A stretch of 64,000 nucleotides of DNA from Saccharopolyspora erythraea NRRL 2338 (GCF_000062885.1 NC_009142.1:7305584-7369583); one strand, 5' to 3'. Positions 1 to 9,019 are shown, numbered from the stretch's first letter. Notes: generated by a model not told the origin, from the letters alone. Made by a program: numbers and translations.

Positions 1-66
1 CTGGCGGGCAGGCAGTACGAGCGGATAGAGGACGACAACGTCGTCCGCATGGGCGGGGGCTGCTGA
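1..66 (+). CDS. C-terminal tail of an unidentified protein (5' end outside window)
   Basis: The first 22 codons read in frame from base 1 to a TGA stop at 64-66 and give a short tail ending in GGGC. The reading frame cannot be confirmed without upstream sequence. It ends 4 nt before the PPE-like gene on the same strand, so the two are probably co-transcribed. Too little is visible to suggest a function. Its position before PPE-like and EspG genes suggests a type VII secretion-associated gene. Confidence 0.45.
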   Translation: MAGRQYERIEDDNVVRMGGGC

Positions 67-70
67 GCCG

Positions 71-985
71 ATGGGCGACCACCGCTGGCAGGGCTACCGC
101 CACGAGGAGCTCTTCGACCAGATCCACCAGGGCCCGGGCCCGTCGGGCTCCAGCGACTCCATCCGGCGCTGGAGCGAGCTGACCCGCGCACTCGGCGAGA
201 TCGACAGCGGTCTGGCGACGGCGCTGGCGGGCGCGATGTCGGGTTGGCAGGGAGCCGCCGCCGACAGCGCCCGGGACGGCCTGCGCCCGCTGGGCGACTG
301 GGCGATGCAGGCCCAGCAGGCGGCCGACGCGATGCGCGACCGCGCCGAGCAGCAGGCGGAGTTCATCAGCAAGGCGCGGGCCGACATGCCGCCGCCGGTG
401 CCGGTGACCGCCGAGGAGCCGGGCGCGGCCGAGTCGATGCTCACCCACCTCTTCGGCGGCCAGACCGACTACGAGGTGCAGGAGTCCCAGCGCGACGCCG
501 CCGAGCAGCGCGCGTTCGCGGTCATGCGCACCTACGAAGCCTCGACGACCGCCAACACCACCTCGCTCGCGTCGTTCACGCCGCCGCCCCAGGTCGTCGT
601 GGACGCACCGGTGAAGTCCACCTCGCCAATCCCCGGTGGACAGCAGTCGATCACCATCAGCTGGGGTGCGAGCACCCCCGCGGTCCCGGCGGCGCGGTCG
701 GCGACCGGCGCGGCCACCCGGGGCTCCGCGACTCGCTCGGCTTCCCGCGCACCAGGCGGTGCGCCCGCGCGCGGCTCCGGGCCACGTCCGGGTGGCGGTG
801 GACCGGCTCGTCCAGGTGGTGGCGCACCGGCCCGGACCGGTGGCGCGGCGCCCAGGCCCCGCAGCGACGAGCCCGAAGCGTTCGACCGCGAGGTCACCGA
901 GGAGTTCGGCAGTCCGGGCGGCTTCTTCGACGAACCGCGGACCCTGTCCCGGCCGGTGATCGGTGGCGAGCCCGGTCGATGGTGA
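71..985 (+). CDS. PPE-like / WXG-type helical protein with Pro-Gly-Arg-rich tail
   Basis: A 304-residue protein. Residues 1-150 are Ala-rich and predicted helical, with a W-x-G element near residue 59 (SGWQGAAAD) typical of WXG100/PPE-like substrates of type VII (ESX) secretion. Residues 195-300 are a low-complexity tail rich in Ala, Gly, Pro, Arg and Thr. The 3' end overlaps the start of an EspG gene by 7 bp, and EspG is the cytosolic chaperone for PE-PPE proteins, which supports the family call. The start ATG follows a G-rich stretch and lies 4 nt after the preceding stop. Family placement rests on layout and context; export is not shown. Confidence 0.7.
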   Translation: MGDHRWQGYRHEELFDQIHQGPGPSGSSDSIRRWSELTRALGEIDSGLATALAGAMSGWQGAAADSARDGLRPLGDWAMQAQQAADAMRDRAEQQAEFISKARADMPPPVPVTAEEPGAAESMLTHLFGGQTDYEVQESQRDAAEQRAFAVMRTYEASTTANTTSLASFTPPPQVVVDAPVKSTSPIPGGQQSITISWGASTPAVPAARSATGAATRGSATRSASRAPGGAPARGSGPRPGGGGPARPGGGAPARTGGAAPRPRSDEPEAFDREVTEEFGSPGGFFDEPRTLSRPVIGGEPGRW

Positions 986-1770
986 TCGGCGCGCAAGCCG
1001 ACCGGCTGGTGACCCTGTCGGCGCTGGAGTTCGACGTCCTCTTCGAGCACCTGGGGCTGGACACGATGCCGCTGGTGCTCAAGGTCCCCTCGCCCGGGCG
1101 CACCCACACCGAACGCGCGGAACTGGTGGAGTCGGCGTGGCGGTCGCTGTCGCGCCGCGGCCTCGGCGGACCCACCGGCATCGACGGTGAGCTGGAGCGG
1201 ATGCTGCGGACGCTCGCACGGCCGCGGCGCGAGGTCGACGGCCGGCTGTGGCTCGGGCGCAGCGTCCGGGTCCTCGCGGCCGCCGACGACGAGCACGCGG
1301 TGCTTGCGACCAAGGAGGACGACGCGCTGGCCCTGCGACCGGCCGCCGCGTCGGGCCTGCCGAGAGAGGCCGCATCGGCGCTGCCGCAGCTCGGCCCGGG
1401 TCCGGGCGGATCGGTGTCGGTGCCCAGCGCCGACCTCGACGCGGCCGCCGAGGAGGCGGGCGCCGACATCGAGAGGCTGCAGGTGGGGCTGCGGCGCAGG
1501 GGCGTGCGTCCCGGCGACGCCGAGGCGCTGACCAGCATGGTCGGTGAGGTCGGCGCGCGGGGTCAGTTCGGCGCCGCGGCGCGGGACCGCTGGGGACGCC
1601 GCAGGCGCGGCTCGCACGTCGTCGGGTTCTTCGACACCCCGCGCGGCCGCTACGTGCAGGTCCGGCGGGAGTCGCCGTCGGGCGACCCGTGGAGCACGGT
1701 CGCGCCGGTGGACGCGCGCCGCATGATCGGCCACCTCGAGGAACTGCTCGCCGAGGTCACCGAGGACTGA
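979..1770 (+). CDS. EspG-family ESX secretion-associated chaperone
   Basis: A 263-residue protein starting at an ATG that overlaps the end of the PPE-like gene, a sign of translational coupling. The sequence begins with a domain around LSALEFDVLFEHLGLDTMPL, close to the opening of EspG proteins. It continues as a mixed alpha/beta protein ending in a segment that reads RYVQVRRESPSGDPWSTVAP, also usual for the family. EspG proteins bind the tip of PE-PPE dimers in the cytosol and deliver them to the ESX machinery. The neighbour upstream is the likely client. An upstream in-frame extension exists but has the composition of a shadow of the PPE-like gene, so the internal ATG was chosen. Confidence 0.75.
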   Translation: MVIGAQADRLVTLSALEFDVLFEHLGLDTMPLVLKVPSPGRTHTERAELVESAWRSLSRRGLGGPTGIDGELERMLRTLARPRREVDGRLWLGRSVRVLAAADDEHAVLATKEDDALALRPAAASGLPREAASALPQLGPGPGGSVSVPSADLDAAAEEAGADIERLQVGLRRRGVRPGDAEALTSMVGEVGARGQFGAAARDRWGRRRRGSHVVGFFDTPRGRYVQVRRESPSGDPWSTVAPVDARRMIGHLEELLAEVTED

Positions 1771-2118
1771 CCGGCGCGGGCCGAACCGGCGTCCGGAGAT
1801 CGGCTGCCGGGCCTGCTGTCAGCGACCGCTCAGAGCGGATTCCCCTTGTCCCGAAACGGAAACCACGAACCGCGTCAGCCCGGGCGGCGGGACGGCCCCG
1901 CACGCCCGGACTGACGCGCACCACCGTCGTCCACGGCCGCAGTCGTCCCCCTCCGCGGACGTCCGGCGGCGCTCCCGGGTACGGGCGCGGTTGCAGTCCC
2001 GCGCCTGGGCCGCGTCGACTCGGCCGCGGCCGCCCGGGAGCCGCTGCGCCGCTGGTGGTCGCAGGACTCCGCCCGTCCGCACTCCTGGACGGGCGGGCCC
2101 GCACGGCACCGGCCGTCT
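1771..2118. other. Convergent intergenic region, no gene seen
   Basis: About 350 bp between the EspG stop and the glpD stop. Reading frames here lack actinomycete codon bias. The only structure I see is the glpD terminator hairpin at its right end. Confidence 0.5.
2069..2096 (-). terminator. Hairpin downstream of glpD
   Basis: A perfect 10-bp GC stem (CCGCCCGTCC and its complement) with an 8-nt loop lies 23 nt beyond the glpD stop. No U-tract follows, as is common in actinomycetes. Confidence 0.55.
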
Positions 2119-3873
2119 TCAGCTGCCCGGCTCGACCAGCTTCGCCCGCGCCTCCGGCGCCGCCGACCGCTTCGCGTCGGCCGCCTCGTCGTCGGGCTGG
2201 GTCTGGGAGTCGCGCTCGGCCTCGACCCGCCGCACGTAGACGTCGACCTCGCGGGCGATGCGTTCGTCGTCCCAGCCCAGCACGTCCGACATCAACCGGG
2301 CCACCGGCTCGGCGCAGTCGACGCCGCGGTGCGGGTACTCGATGGAGATCCGGGTGCGCCGGGTCAGCACGTCCTCCAGGTGCAGCGCGCCCTCGTGGCT
2401 GCACGCGAAGACCACCTCGGCCTGCAGGTAGTTCGGCGCCGACGGCACCGGCTTGAGCAGCTCCGGGCGCTCTTCGGCCAGGGCCAGCACCTCGTGTACC
2501 TGCGAGCCGTAGCGGTCGAGCAGGTGCCGGATCCGGTACGGGTGCACGCCGTGCTTGCCCGCGAGCTGGTCGGCCTGGTTGACCAGCGCGTGGTAGCCGT
2601 CGGCGCCCAGCAGCGGCACCTTGTCGGTGATCGACCGCGCGATGCGGCCGGAGACGTCGCTGGCGACCGCGTCCACCGCGTCGGCGGCCATCACCCGGTA
2701 CGTCGTGTACTTGCCGCCCGCGATGGCCACCAGCCCGGGCGCGACGTGGGCGACCGCGTGCTCGCGGGAGAGCTTCGAGCTCTCCTCGCTCTCCCCCGCC
2801 AGCAGCGGGCGCAGCCCGGCGTAGACGCCCTCGATGTCGTCGTGGGTCAACGGCGTGGCCAGCACGGTGTTGACGTGCTCGAGGATGTAGTCGATGTCCT
2901 TCTTCGTCGCCGCCGGGTGGGCGAGGTCGAGGTTCCAGTCGGTGTCGGTGGTGCCGACGATCCAGTGGCTGCCCCACGGGATCACGAACAGCACCGACTT
3001 CTCGGTGCGCAGGATCATCCCGGTCTCGGCGACGATCCGGTCGCGCGGGACGACGATGTGCACGCCCTTGCTGGCCCGCACCCGGAACCGGCCGCGACCG
3101 CCGGAGAGCTTCTGCAGCTCGTCGGTCCACACGCCGGTGGCGTTGATGACCGCCTGGGCGCGCACCTCGGTCTCGGCGCCGGTCTCGACGTCGCGCACCC
3201 GCACGCCCGCGATGCGGTCGGCCTCCCGCAGGAACCCGATGACCTGGGTCGAGGTCGTGACGACCGCGCCGTAGCGGGCGGCGGTCCTGGCGACGGTCAT
3301 GGTGTGGCGGGCGTCGTCGGCCTGCGCGTCGTAGTAGCGGATGCCGCCGATGAGCGCGTCCCGCTTGAGCGCCGGGACCATCCGCAGCGCGCCCGCGCGG
3401 GTCAGGTGCTTCTGCCCCGGCACCGAACGGGCGCCGCCCATCGTGTCGTAGAGGAACAGTCCCGCCGCGGTGTAGGGACGTTCCCAGACGCGGTGGGTCA
3501 GCGGGTAGAGGAAGCTGACCGGCTTCACCAGGTGCGGCGCCAGCGTGGTCAGCATCAGCTCGCGTTCCCGCAGGGCCTCGCGGACCAGGTTGAACTCGAG
3601 CTGCTCCAGGTAGCGCAGGCCGCCGTGGAACAGCTTGCTGGAGCGGCTCGACGTGCCGGAGGCCAGGTCCCTGGACTCGACCAGGGCGACCCGCAGCCCG
3701 CGGGTCGCGGCGTCCAGCGCGGCACCGGCGCCGGTCACACCGCCGCCGATCACCACGACGTCGAACTCCTCGGAACCCAGCCGCCGCCAGTTCTCAACCC
3801 GGTCGGCCGGCCCCAGCCTGCCCTCGGCCCTGGTCGCTTCGGACGGGGCCGATCCCGTGCTCTGCTTGGACAC
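2119..3873 (-). CDS. glpD: Glycerol-3-phosphate dehydrogenase, FAD-dependent
   Basis: A 584-residue flavoprotein, near the usual length for aerobic GlpD. The FAD-binding Rossmann motif VVVIGGGVTGAGAALDAATR lies near residues 39-58, followed by a DAO-type domain with SRSSKLFHGGLRYLE, and a C-terminal DAO_C domain with the GKYTTYR element. It oxidises sn-glycerol 3-phosphate to dihydroxyacetone phosphate and passes electrons to quinone at the membrane. The GTG start sits 7 nt after a strong AAGGAGG. The DeoR-type regulator lies 78 bp upstream on the same strand, and glpF-glpK diverge from it, which completes a glycerol module. From memory it corresponds in position to glpD2 of M. tuberculosis. 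Confidence 0.95.
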   Translation of the reverse strand: MSKQSTGSAPSEATRAEGRLGPADRVENWRRLGSEEFDVVVIGGGVTGAGAALDAATRGLRVALVESRDLASGTSSRSSKLFHGGLRYLEQLEFNLVREALRERELMLTTLAPHLVKPVSFLYPLTHRVWERPYTAAGLFLYDTMGGARSVPGQKHLTRAGALRMVPALKRDALIGGIRYYDAQADDARHTMTVARTAARYGAVVTTSTQVIGFLREADRIAGVRVRDVETGAETEVRAQAVINATGVWTDELQKLSGGRGRFRVRASKGVHIVVPRDRIVAETGMILRTEKSVLFVIPWGSHWIVGTTDTDWNLDLAHPAATKKDIDYILEHVNTVLATPLTHDDIEGVYAGLRPLLAGESEESSKLSREHAVAHVAPGLVAIAGGKYTTYRVMAADAVDAVASDVSGRIARSITDKVPLLGADGYHALVNQADQLAGKHGVHPYRIRHLLDRYGSQVHEVLALAEERPELLKPVPSAPNYLQAEVVFACSHEGALHLEDVLTRRTRISIEYPHRGVDCAEPVARLMSDVLGWDDERIAREVDVYVRRVEAERDSQTQPDDEAADAKRSAAPEARAKLVEPGS

Positions 3874-3951
3874 CAGACGTCCTCCTTGCTCGAATCGCGT
3901 CCCACCGATGACGCGGGCACGGACTTGGCGCCGGTACGTCTTCGGTGGTCA

Positions 3952-4776
3952 TCATGCCCGACGGGCAGGCTCCGCGCCGTCCGCGACGCCCGCCTGTTCG
4001 ACCTTCGCGCCCCGCTCGCGCAGCACCTCGATGTCGGAGCGCTCGGTCTTGGAATCCACGATCACGATGTCGAAGTCCTCGGCCGGGGCGACCGCGTGCA
4101 GCGCCCGCCTGCGGAACTTCGTGTGGTCGACGTAGAGGACCCGCTTGCTCGCCGAGGCCAGCATGGCCTTCTTGAGCTGCACCATCTCCTGCTGCGGGTA
4201 GCAGCCGATGCCGTCGGTAACCGCCGAGACCGACATGATCGCCAGGTCGACCCGCATGCCGCGGATCGCGTCGATGGCCATGCCCCCGACGAAGGCGTCC
4301 GCCCACGGCAGGTAGTCCCCGCCCACGCCGATGAGGTGGATGCCCTGCACACCCGCGAGTTCGCCGAAGACGCCGCGGTGGTTGGTCACCACGGTCAGCG
4401 GCGCCCGCTCCGGGAGCAGCCTGGCCAGGAACACCCCGGTCGTCGAGTCGTCGAGCACCACCGCCTGGCCCGGTTCGACGAGCTCGGCGGCGGCCTGGGC
4501 CAGTTCTTCCTTCTCCGCCTGGTTCTGCTGCATGCGGTATTCCGACGCCGCCTCGTAGAGCAGCGATGACGCCGCCGAGACGTAGCCGCGGTTGCGGTGC
4601 ACGAGCCCCTGCGACTCCAGGTCGGCGAGGTCGCGGTAGACGGTCATGGCGCTGGCGCCCACGGTCGCGACCAGGTCGTCGATCCGCAGCGTGCCCTCCT
4701 CCATGACCAGCTCGGTGATCTTTCGGCGCCGGTCCTGCTGCTTGCCGGACGGGCGTCGACCGGAGGTCCCGGACAT
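3952..4776 (-). CDS. DeoR-family regulator of the glycerol genes (GlpR-like)
   Basis: A 274-residue protein. The N-terminal DeoR helix-turn-helix (around RIDDLVATVGASAMTVYRDL) is followed by a DeoR sugar-phosphate sensor domain with VVLDDSTTG, VVTNHRG, GVGGDY and the C-terminal DHTKF element. Such proteins repress catabolic genes and are released by a phosphorylated sugar; here glycerol 3-phosphate or a related triose is the likely effector. It lies between glpD (same strand) and divergent glpF-glpK. A 7-1-7 palindrome upstream is its probable operator. The ATG at 4774-4776 was chosen because GAGGGGA precedes it at good spacing; the in-frame extension upstream has non-coding composition. Confidence 0.88.
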   Translation of the reverse strand: MSGTSGRRPSGKQQDRRRKITELVMEEGTLRIDDLVATVGASAMTVYRDLADLESQGLVHRNRGYVSAASSLLYEAASEYRMQQNQAEKEELAQAAAELVEPGQAVVLDDSTTGVFLARLLPERAPLTVVTNHRGVFGELAGVQGIHLIGVGGDYLPWADAFVGGMAIDAIRGMRVDLAIMSVSAVTDGIGCYPQQEMVQLKKAMLASASKRVLYVDHTKFRRRALHAVAPAEDFDIVIVDSKTERSDIEVLRERGAKVEQAGVADGAEPARRA

Positions 4777-5261
4777 CGTCGTTCCCCTCACCGCACATCC
4801 CTCTCGGGGTTCGTCCACTGGCGGTTCCCATCCTCCCTCGGCCTGGCCTGCTACGGCGGGTCCACCTCCGGCCGGCACCCGACAGACCACGTCGTCATCG
4901 TGTAACACGATAAAAACACCATCGGAGAGCTATTGCAATGTTTGTTTCACCAAGTCTAGTGTGACCTCACTCTTCGGCAGGTAGCCGAGGCCGGCAGCTC
5001 CAACGGAGGAGGTCGTCGCGGGCATGATCGCGCCGAAACCGCACTCGAAGCGGATCACGACCTCCCCGGCCGCACTCGCCGCGACCTGCGGCGGAGCGGA
5101 GTGGAAGCAGGGATTAGCCGGGACAGCCCAACCGCTTGCCTACGACTGGCGGCAGGCGTGGACACGTGTTGCCATGCGGCAGTACCGTCCCGACTCATTC
5201 CACGTCGGACATTTGCTGAACCCGTCCGCGCCAACGGCGGCACGATAAGGGGATCGACACG
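4777..5261. promoter_or_regulatory. Divergent control region between glpR-glpD and glpF-glpK
   Basis: This 485-bp region separates the two glycerol transcripts. It holds an unusually AT-rich stretch (about 4900-4970) that must contain promoters, and the 7-1-7 palindrome listed separately. On the minus strand TTGCAA and TTTATC about 18 bp apart could be -35 and -10 boxes for the regulator gene. A frame at 5024-5248 follows a GGAGGAGG but soon loses codon bias, so I do not call it a gene. Confidence 0.5.
4897..4911. promoter_or_regulatory. Palindromic operator candidate for the GlpR-like regulator
   Basis: A perfect palindrome, ATCGTGT-A-ACACGAT, lies next to the AT-rich promoter zone in the divergent glp region. 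Its symmetry and place fit an operator for the adjacent DeoR-type repressor. Confidence 0.55.
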
Positions 5262-6005
5262 ATGAGTCCTGGTGAGATCTTTCTGTGGGAGTTCATGGGC
5301 ACCGCCATGCTCACCCTGCTCGGGTGCGGTGTGGTCGCGAACAACGTGCTTCGCAGGTCGCTCGGCCACAATGGAGGGTGGCTGCTGGTCAACTTCGGCT
5401 GGGGCTTCGCGGTCTTCGCCGGTGCCAGCATCGCCGCTCCCAGCGGTGCGCACATCAACCCCGCGGTGACACTGGGACTCGCGGTCAACGGGCAGGTCTC
5501 CTGGAGCCAGGTGCCCTTCTACATCGTCGCGCAGGTTCTCGGCGGCATCCTCGGCGCGCTGCTCTGCTGGGCGGCCTACAAGCTGCAGTTCGACACCCAT
5601 GACGCCCCGGGCGAAACGCTGGGGATCTTCTCCACCGGACCGACCGTGCCGAGCGCGCCGTGGAACCTGGTCACCGAGATCATCGGCACCTTCGTGCTGG
5701 TCTTCTGGATCATCCAGAACCCGTCGGCGGAGGTCGGCCAGGCCGGCGTGCCGGAGTTCGGCAACGCCGCGCTGGGATACGCGGCGGTCACCTTCATCGT
5801 CATCGGCATCGGCAACTCGCTGGGCGGTCCCACCGGGTACGCGATCAACCCGGCGCGCGACCTCGGTCCTCGCATCGCCTACGCGTTGCTGCCGATCCGG
5901 GGCAAGGGCTCGGCCAACTGGGGTTACTCCTGGGTCCCGGTCGCGGGACCGATCGCAGGCGGTGTCCTGGCCGGTCTGCTGGCGCTCGCCCTGCCCGCGA
6001 GCTGA
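5262..6005 (+). CDS. glpF: Glycerol facilitator, MIP/aquaporin family
   Basis: A 247-residue integral membrane protein with six predicted helices and the two half-helix signatures of the family: HINPAVTLG near residue 67 and INPARDLGPR near residue 194. The Asp after the second NPAR (NPARDLGPR) is the feature usually seen in glycerol-conducting members rather than strict water channels. It lets glycerol enter by facilitated diffusion. A good AAGGGGA ribosome-binding site lies 7-8 nt before the ATG. The glycerol kinase gene begins about 30 bp downstream, so uptake and trapping are encoded together. Confidence 0.93.
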   Translation: MSPGEIFLWEFMGTAMLTLLGCGVVANNVLRRSLGHNGGWLLVNFGWGFAVFAGASIAAPSGAHINPAVTLGLAVNGQVSWSQVPFYIVAQVLGGILGALLCWAAYKLQFDTHDAPGETLGIFSTGPTVPSAPWNLVTEIIGTFVLVFWIIQNPSAEVGQAGVPEFGNAALGYAAVTFIVIGIGNSLGGPTGYAINPARDLGPRIAYALLPIRGKGSANWGYSWVPVAGPIAGGVLAGLLALALPAS

Positions 6006-6034
6006 CGTCGAAACTCCTCGGAAGGTAGATGGAT

Positions 6035-7537
6035 ATGGCTTCCTACGTCGCAGCAATCGACCAGGGCACCACCTCGACCCGGTGCATGATCTTCAACCAC
6101 TCGGGCCGGGTCGTCGCCGTGGACCAGGTGGAGCACCGCCAGATCTTCCCGCGCGCGGGATGGGTCGAGCACGACCCGGAGGAGATCTGGAGCAACACCA
6201 GGCAGGTCTGCGCCGGCGCGCTGGCCAAGGCCGACCTGGTGACCTCCGAGATCGCCGCGGTCGGCATCACCAACCAGCGCGAGACGACCGTGGTGTGGGA
6301 CCGCAAGACCGGCAAGCCGGTCTACAACGCCATCGTCTGGCAGGACACCAGGACCGACAGCATCGTCAACGAGCTCGCCGCCGACGGCGGGCAGAACCGC
6401 TACCACCGCAAGACCGGTCTGCCGCTGGCGACCTACTTCTCCGGCACCAAGATCCGCTGGATCCTGGACAACGTGGACGGTGTCCGCGCCCGTGCCGAGA
6501 AGGGCGAGCTGCTGTTCGGCAACATGGACACCTGGGTGCTGTGGAACTCCACGGGCGGTCCCGACGGCGGTCTGCACGTGACCGACCCGACCAACGCCTC
6601 GCGCACCCTGCTGATGGACCTGGAGACCCTGGACTGGGACACCGACATCTGCGCCGAGTTCGGCATCCCGACGTCGATGCTGCCGGAGATCCGCTCGTCG
6701 TCGGAGGTCTACGGGCACTTCCGCGAGCGCGGGGTGTTCGGCGGGCTGCCGATCGCGGGCATCCTCGGCGACCAGCAGGCCGCCACCTTCGGGCAGGCGT
6801 GCCTGTCGCCCGGTGAAGCCAAGAACACCTACGGCACCGGCAACTTCCTGCTGCTCAACACCGGCACCGAGCGGGTGCTCAGCGAGAACGGGCTGCTGAC
6901 CACGGTCGGCTACAAGATCGGCGGCAACGACACCGTCTACTGCCTGGAGGGCTCGATCGCGGTCACCGGCTCGCTGGTGCAGTGGCTGCGCGACAACCTC
7001 GGGCTCATCGCCAGCGCGCCGGAGATCGAGCAGCTCGCGCGGACCGTCGACGACAACGGCGGCGCCTACTTCGTCCCGGCGTTCTCCGGGCTGTTCGCGC
7101 CGCACTGGCGATCCGACGCGCGCGGCGCGATCGTCGGCCTGACCCGGTTCGTCGACCGCGGGCACCTGGCCCGCGCGGTGCTGGAGGCCACGGCGTTCCA
7201 GACCCGCGAGGTGATCGAGGCGATGAACGCCGACTCCGGGGTGCCGCTGAAGTCGCTGAAGGTCGACGGCGGCATGGTCGGCAACGAACTGCTCATGCAG
7301 TTCCAGGCCGACATCCTCGGCGTGCCGGTGATCCGTCCGGTGGTCAGCGAGACGACGGCGCTCGGCGCCGCCTACGCGGCGGGCCTCGCCGTCGGCTTCT
7401 GGGGCAGCGAGGAGGACATCCGCTCCAACTGGGCCAAGGACAAGCAGTGGGACCCGCTCATGCCGGAGGAGAAGCGGGAAGCCGAGTACCGCCAGTGGCA
7501 GAAGGCCGTGACCAAGACCTTCGACTGGGTCGAGTGA
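6035..7537 (+). CDS. glpK: Glycerol kinase
   Basis: A 500-residue FGGY kinase opening with [17 protein letters not shown], the ATP-binding start of GlpK. It also carries [21 protein letters not shown] and the C-terminal [18 protein letters not shown], all typical of GlpK rather than other FGGY members. It phosphorylates glycerol to sn-glycerol 3-phosphate with ATP, the substrate of GlpD. Two ATGs lie close together at 6029 and 6035. The GGAAGG at 6020 is 3 nt from the first and 9 nt from the second, so the second is preferred. A strong terminator follows the stop. Confidence 0.95.
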   Translation: MASYVAAIDQGTTSTRCMIFNHSGRVVAVDQVEHRQIFPRAGWVEHDPEEIWSNTRQVCAGALAKADLVTSEIAAVGITNQRETTVVWDRKTGKPVYNAIVWQDTRTDSIVNELAADGGQNRYHRKTGLPLATYFSGTKIRWILDNVDGVRARAEKGELLFGNMDTWVLWNSTGGPDGGLHVTDPTNASRTLLMDLETLDWDTDICAEFGIPTSMLPEIRSSSEVYGHFRERGVFGGLPIAGILGDQQAATFGQACLSPGEAKNTYGTGNFLLLNTGTERVLSENGLLTTVGYKIGGNDTVYCLEGSIAVTGSLVQWLRDNLGLIASAPEIEQLARTVDDNGGAYFVPAFSGLFAPHWRSDARGAIVGLTRFVDRGHLARAVLEATAFQTREVIEAMNADSGVPLKSLKVDGGMVGNELLMQFQADILGVPVIRPVVSETTALGAAYAAGLAVGFWGSEEDIRSNWAKDKQWDPLMPEEKREAEYRQWQKAVTKTFDWVE

Positions 7538-7550
7538 CCACCCGCTGACC

Positions 7551-7590
7551 GAGGGGGCTCCAACGCCACGTCCGGCGTTGGAGCCCCCTC
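7551..7590 (+). terminator. Strong intrinsic-type terminator after glpK
   Basis: A perfect 17-bp stem (GAGGGGGCTCCAACGCC with its complement) and a 6-nt loop begin 13 nt after the glpK stop. The stem is followed by GCTTTGG. Confidence 0.9.
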
Positions 7591-7972
7591 GCTTTGGTGC
7601 CTTCGCGTCCGAAGCGGGCGGCGCCTGGACCCAGGACGGAAACGCCCGCTCGCTATACACCACCAACGGCGACATGGCTTTCGACGCGGATGCATTGGTC
7701 GCCGAGTTCCGCTCGTCGACGGCGGCTCTGCTGAAACGTCGAGCCCGTCGAGGAGCCACCTGTGGGAGCGCCGTCTACGGACGATCTGCCTTCCGGCGAG
7801 ACACCGGCCAGGAAAGAGATCTGTCGGCCGCTGGCAACAGGGCCTATGAACACCCAGTAGTTCGACTGGGACGAGTGAAGTTGGTACCCCGGCTCTGGCG
7901 CCGGGATCAGCTTGGACGATCTCGGATTCTCCGAGTCCCTGCGCGGGATCTGCGCTCTCGCTCGGCGAAGCG
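7591..7972. other. Intergenic region without a recognisable gene
   Basis: About 380 bp between the glpK terminator and the terminator of the glycine-rich gene. I see no frame with coding bias, no tRNA-like fold and no repeat. Confidence 0.45.
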
Positions 7973-8000
7973 GCGGGTCAGCGGAAGGCCGCTGACCCGC
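7973..8000 (-). terminator. Hairpin terminator of the glycine-rich gene
   Basis: A perfect 12-bp stem (GCGGGTCAGCGG and complement) closed by AAGG lies 8 nt past the stop of the minus-strand glycine-rich gene. Confidence 0.75.
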
Positions 8001-8008
8001 CTGCTGCC

Positions 8009-8323
8009 TCAGCGGGCGAAGGCGTCGCCGCCGGGGCCGCCCTTGCCGTCGCCACCGAAGCCGAAGCCGCCGTGGCCGAAGTCGCCGCCGTGGCCGCCGT
8101 GGCCGCCGTGGCCGAACGTGCCGCCGGCACCGGCGTTGCCGCCCCCACCGCCGCCGTTGCCGCCACCCTGGCCGCCACCGTTGCCGCCGCCGCCCGCGGT
8201 GGAGTTGTTGGTCTCACCGCCCCAATCCGCATGACGCGGGCCGAAGGCGAAGGCGAACGTCGTCAGCACGGTACGCGCCGGGAGCAGCTCGATCCGCTCG
8301 TTCTCGATCTCGGAAATGCTCAT
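8009..8323 (-). CDS. Small His/Gly-rich protein with LLPAR leader-like N-terminus
   Basis: A 104-residue protein in two parts. The first 35 residues are acidic then hydrophobic (SEIENERIELLPARTVLTTF). The rest is about half glycine, with runs of GG and repeated GGHGG, GGFGFGG and GGDG units. No transmembrane segment or classical signal peptide is visible. The layout, a conserved-looking leader followed by a repetitive glycine-rich core, resembles ribosomally made peptide precursors or glycine-rich structural proteins, but no modification enzyme is adjacent. ATG 8323 was chosen over GTG 8335 and 8326; a GAAGGA lies about 14 nt upstream of the ATG, so the start is uncertain. It has its own terminator. 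Confidence 0.65.
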   Translation of the reverse strand: MSISEIENERIELLPARTVLTTFAFAFGPRHADWGGETNNSTAGGGGNGGGQGGGNGGGGGGNAGAGGTFGHGGHGGHGGDFGHGGFGFGGDGKGGPGGDAFAR

Positions 8324-8523
8324 CACGTGAAACACCGTCCTTCTCGGGGTTTTGATCAGGTTGCGTTTCCGCGATCACTCTGGCCCGAGATCGTCGATCC
8401 AGCCGATCAAGTACCACCAACGTGTGTCACACGAAGGACATTCGCTCCAGAGGTGGCTCCGTGGGACAGCGGCGGCGCCCGCCCGGGCCGGTGCCCGGCC
8501 GGTCTGTTCGAGCCGAAAAGAAA

Positions 8524-8565
8524 CGCCCCCGCATCCGACCGGCGAACCGGAAGGATGCGGGGGCG
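8524..8565 (-). terminator. Rho-independent terminator of the 49-residue exported peptide gene
   Basis: A perfect 13-bp stem (CGCCCCCGCATCC and complement) is followed, on the minus strand, by a T-rich run (GTTTCTTTT). A U-tract this clear is unusual in this window. Confidence 0.8.
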
Positions 8566-8707
8566 GTTGCTTGGACCCGGCCCTGGCGTGCCCTGGCCGG
8601 GCAGCGGGAAGGCTACCCCGCGGTGGCCCCGGAGTCCAGGGAGTCAACGCTCGTCCGGGTTCGGGAACCCGAGACGCCAACCCGCGACACGGACAGTGGC
8701 GCCGCTG

Positions 8708-8857
8708 TTACTTACCGCCGAGCAGAGCCGTGACGGGCGAGCCTTTGCCGCCGATAAGATCGCCGAGCGGACCCAAAGCCGCGGACGCGGGTGCCGCGCC
8801 CATGACGGTGAGTCCGGCAGTGGCCAACATCGCGAGGATCAGAGAACGCACGCGCAT
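8708..8857 (-). CDS. Small exported peptide, 49 residues
   Basis: A short gene read as MRVRSLILAMLATAGLTVMG at the N-terminus, followed by a signal-peptidase-like APASA-A site near residue 26 and a mature part of about 23 residues rich in Gly and Leu (LGPLGDLIGG). A GGAAAGGG lies 7 nt before the ATG, and a terminator with a U-tract follows. The mature peptide has no cysteine. Small hydrophobic exported peptides of this type are common in mycelial actinomycetes; some act at the cell surface, but nothing here fixes a role. The next two minus-strand genes also encode small exported proteins. Confidence 0.7.
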   Translation of the reverse strand: MRVRSLILAMLATAGLTVMGAAPASAALGPLGDLIGGKGSPVTALLGGK

Positions 8858-9019
8858 GGGACAACCCTTTCCAAGTGTCGATCACCGATTCCTGAGAAGT
8901 ACCCGAGGTTTCGGGTCCTCGCCCGCTCGGTGCGCTGATCGACGGTCACACCTCCGGGTGGCTGACAGGCGACAGCAGGAGCGCCGCCCATTCGACGTCG
9001 ACACCGGCGGCAGAGGTGA

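Noticed and set aside
5024..5248. Small gene after GGAGGAGG in the glp control region
   Set aside because: Codon bias fades after about 30 codons, composition is atypical and the region is needed for promoters.
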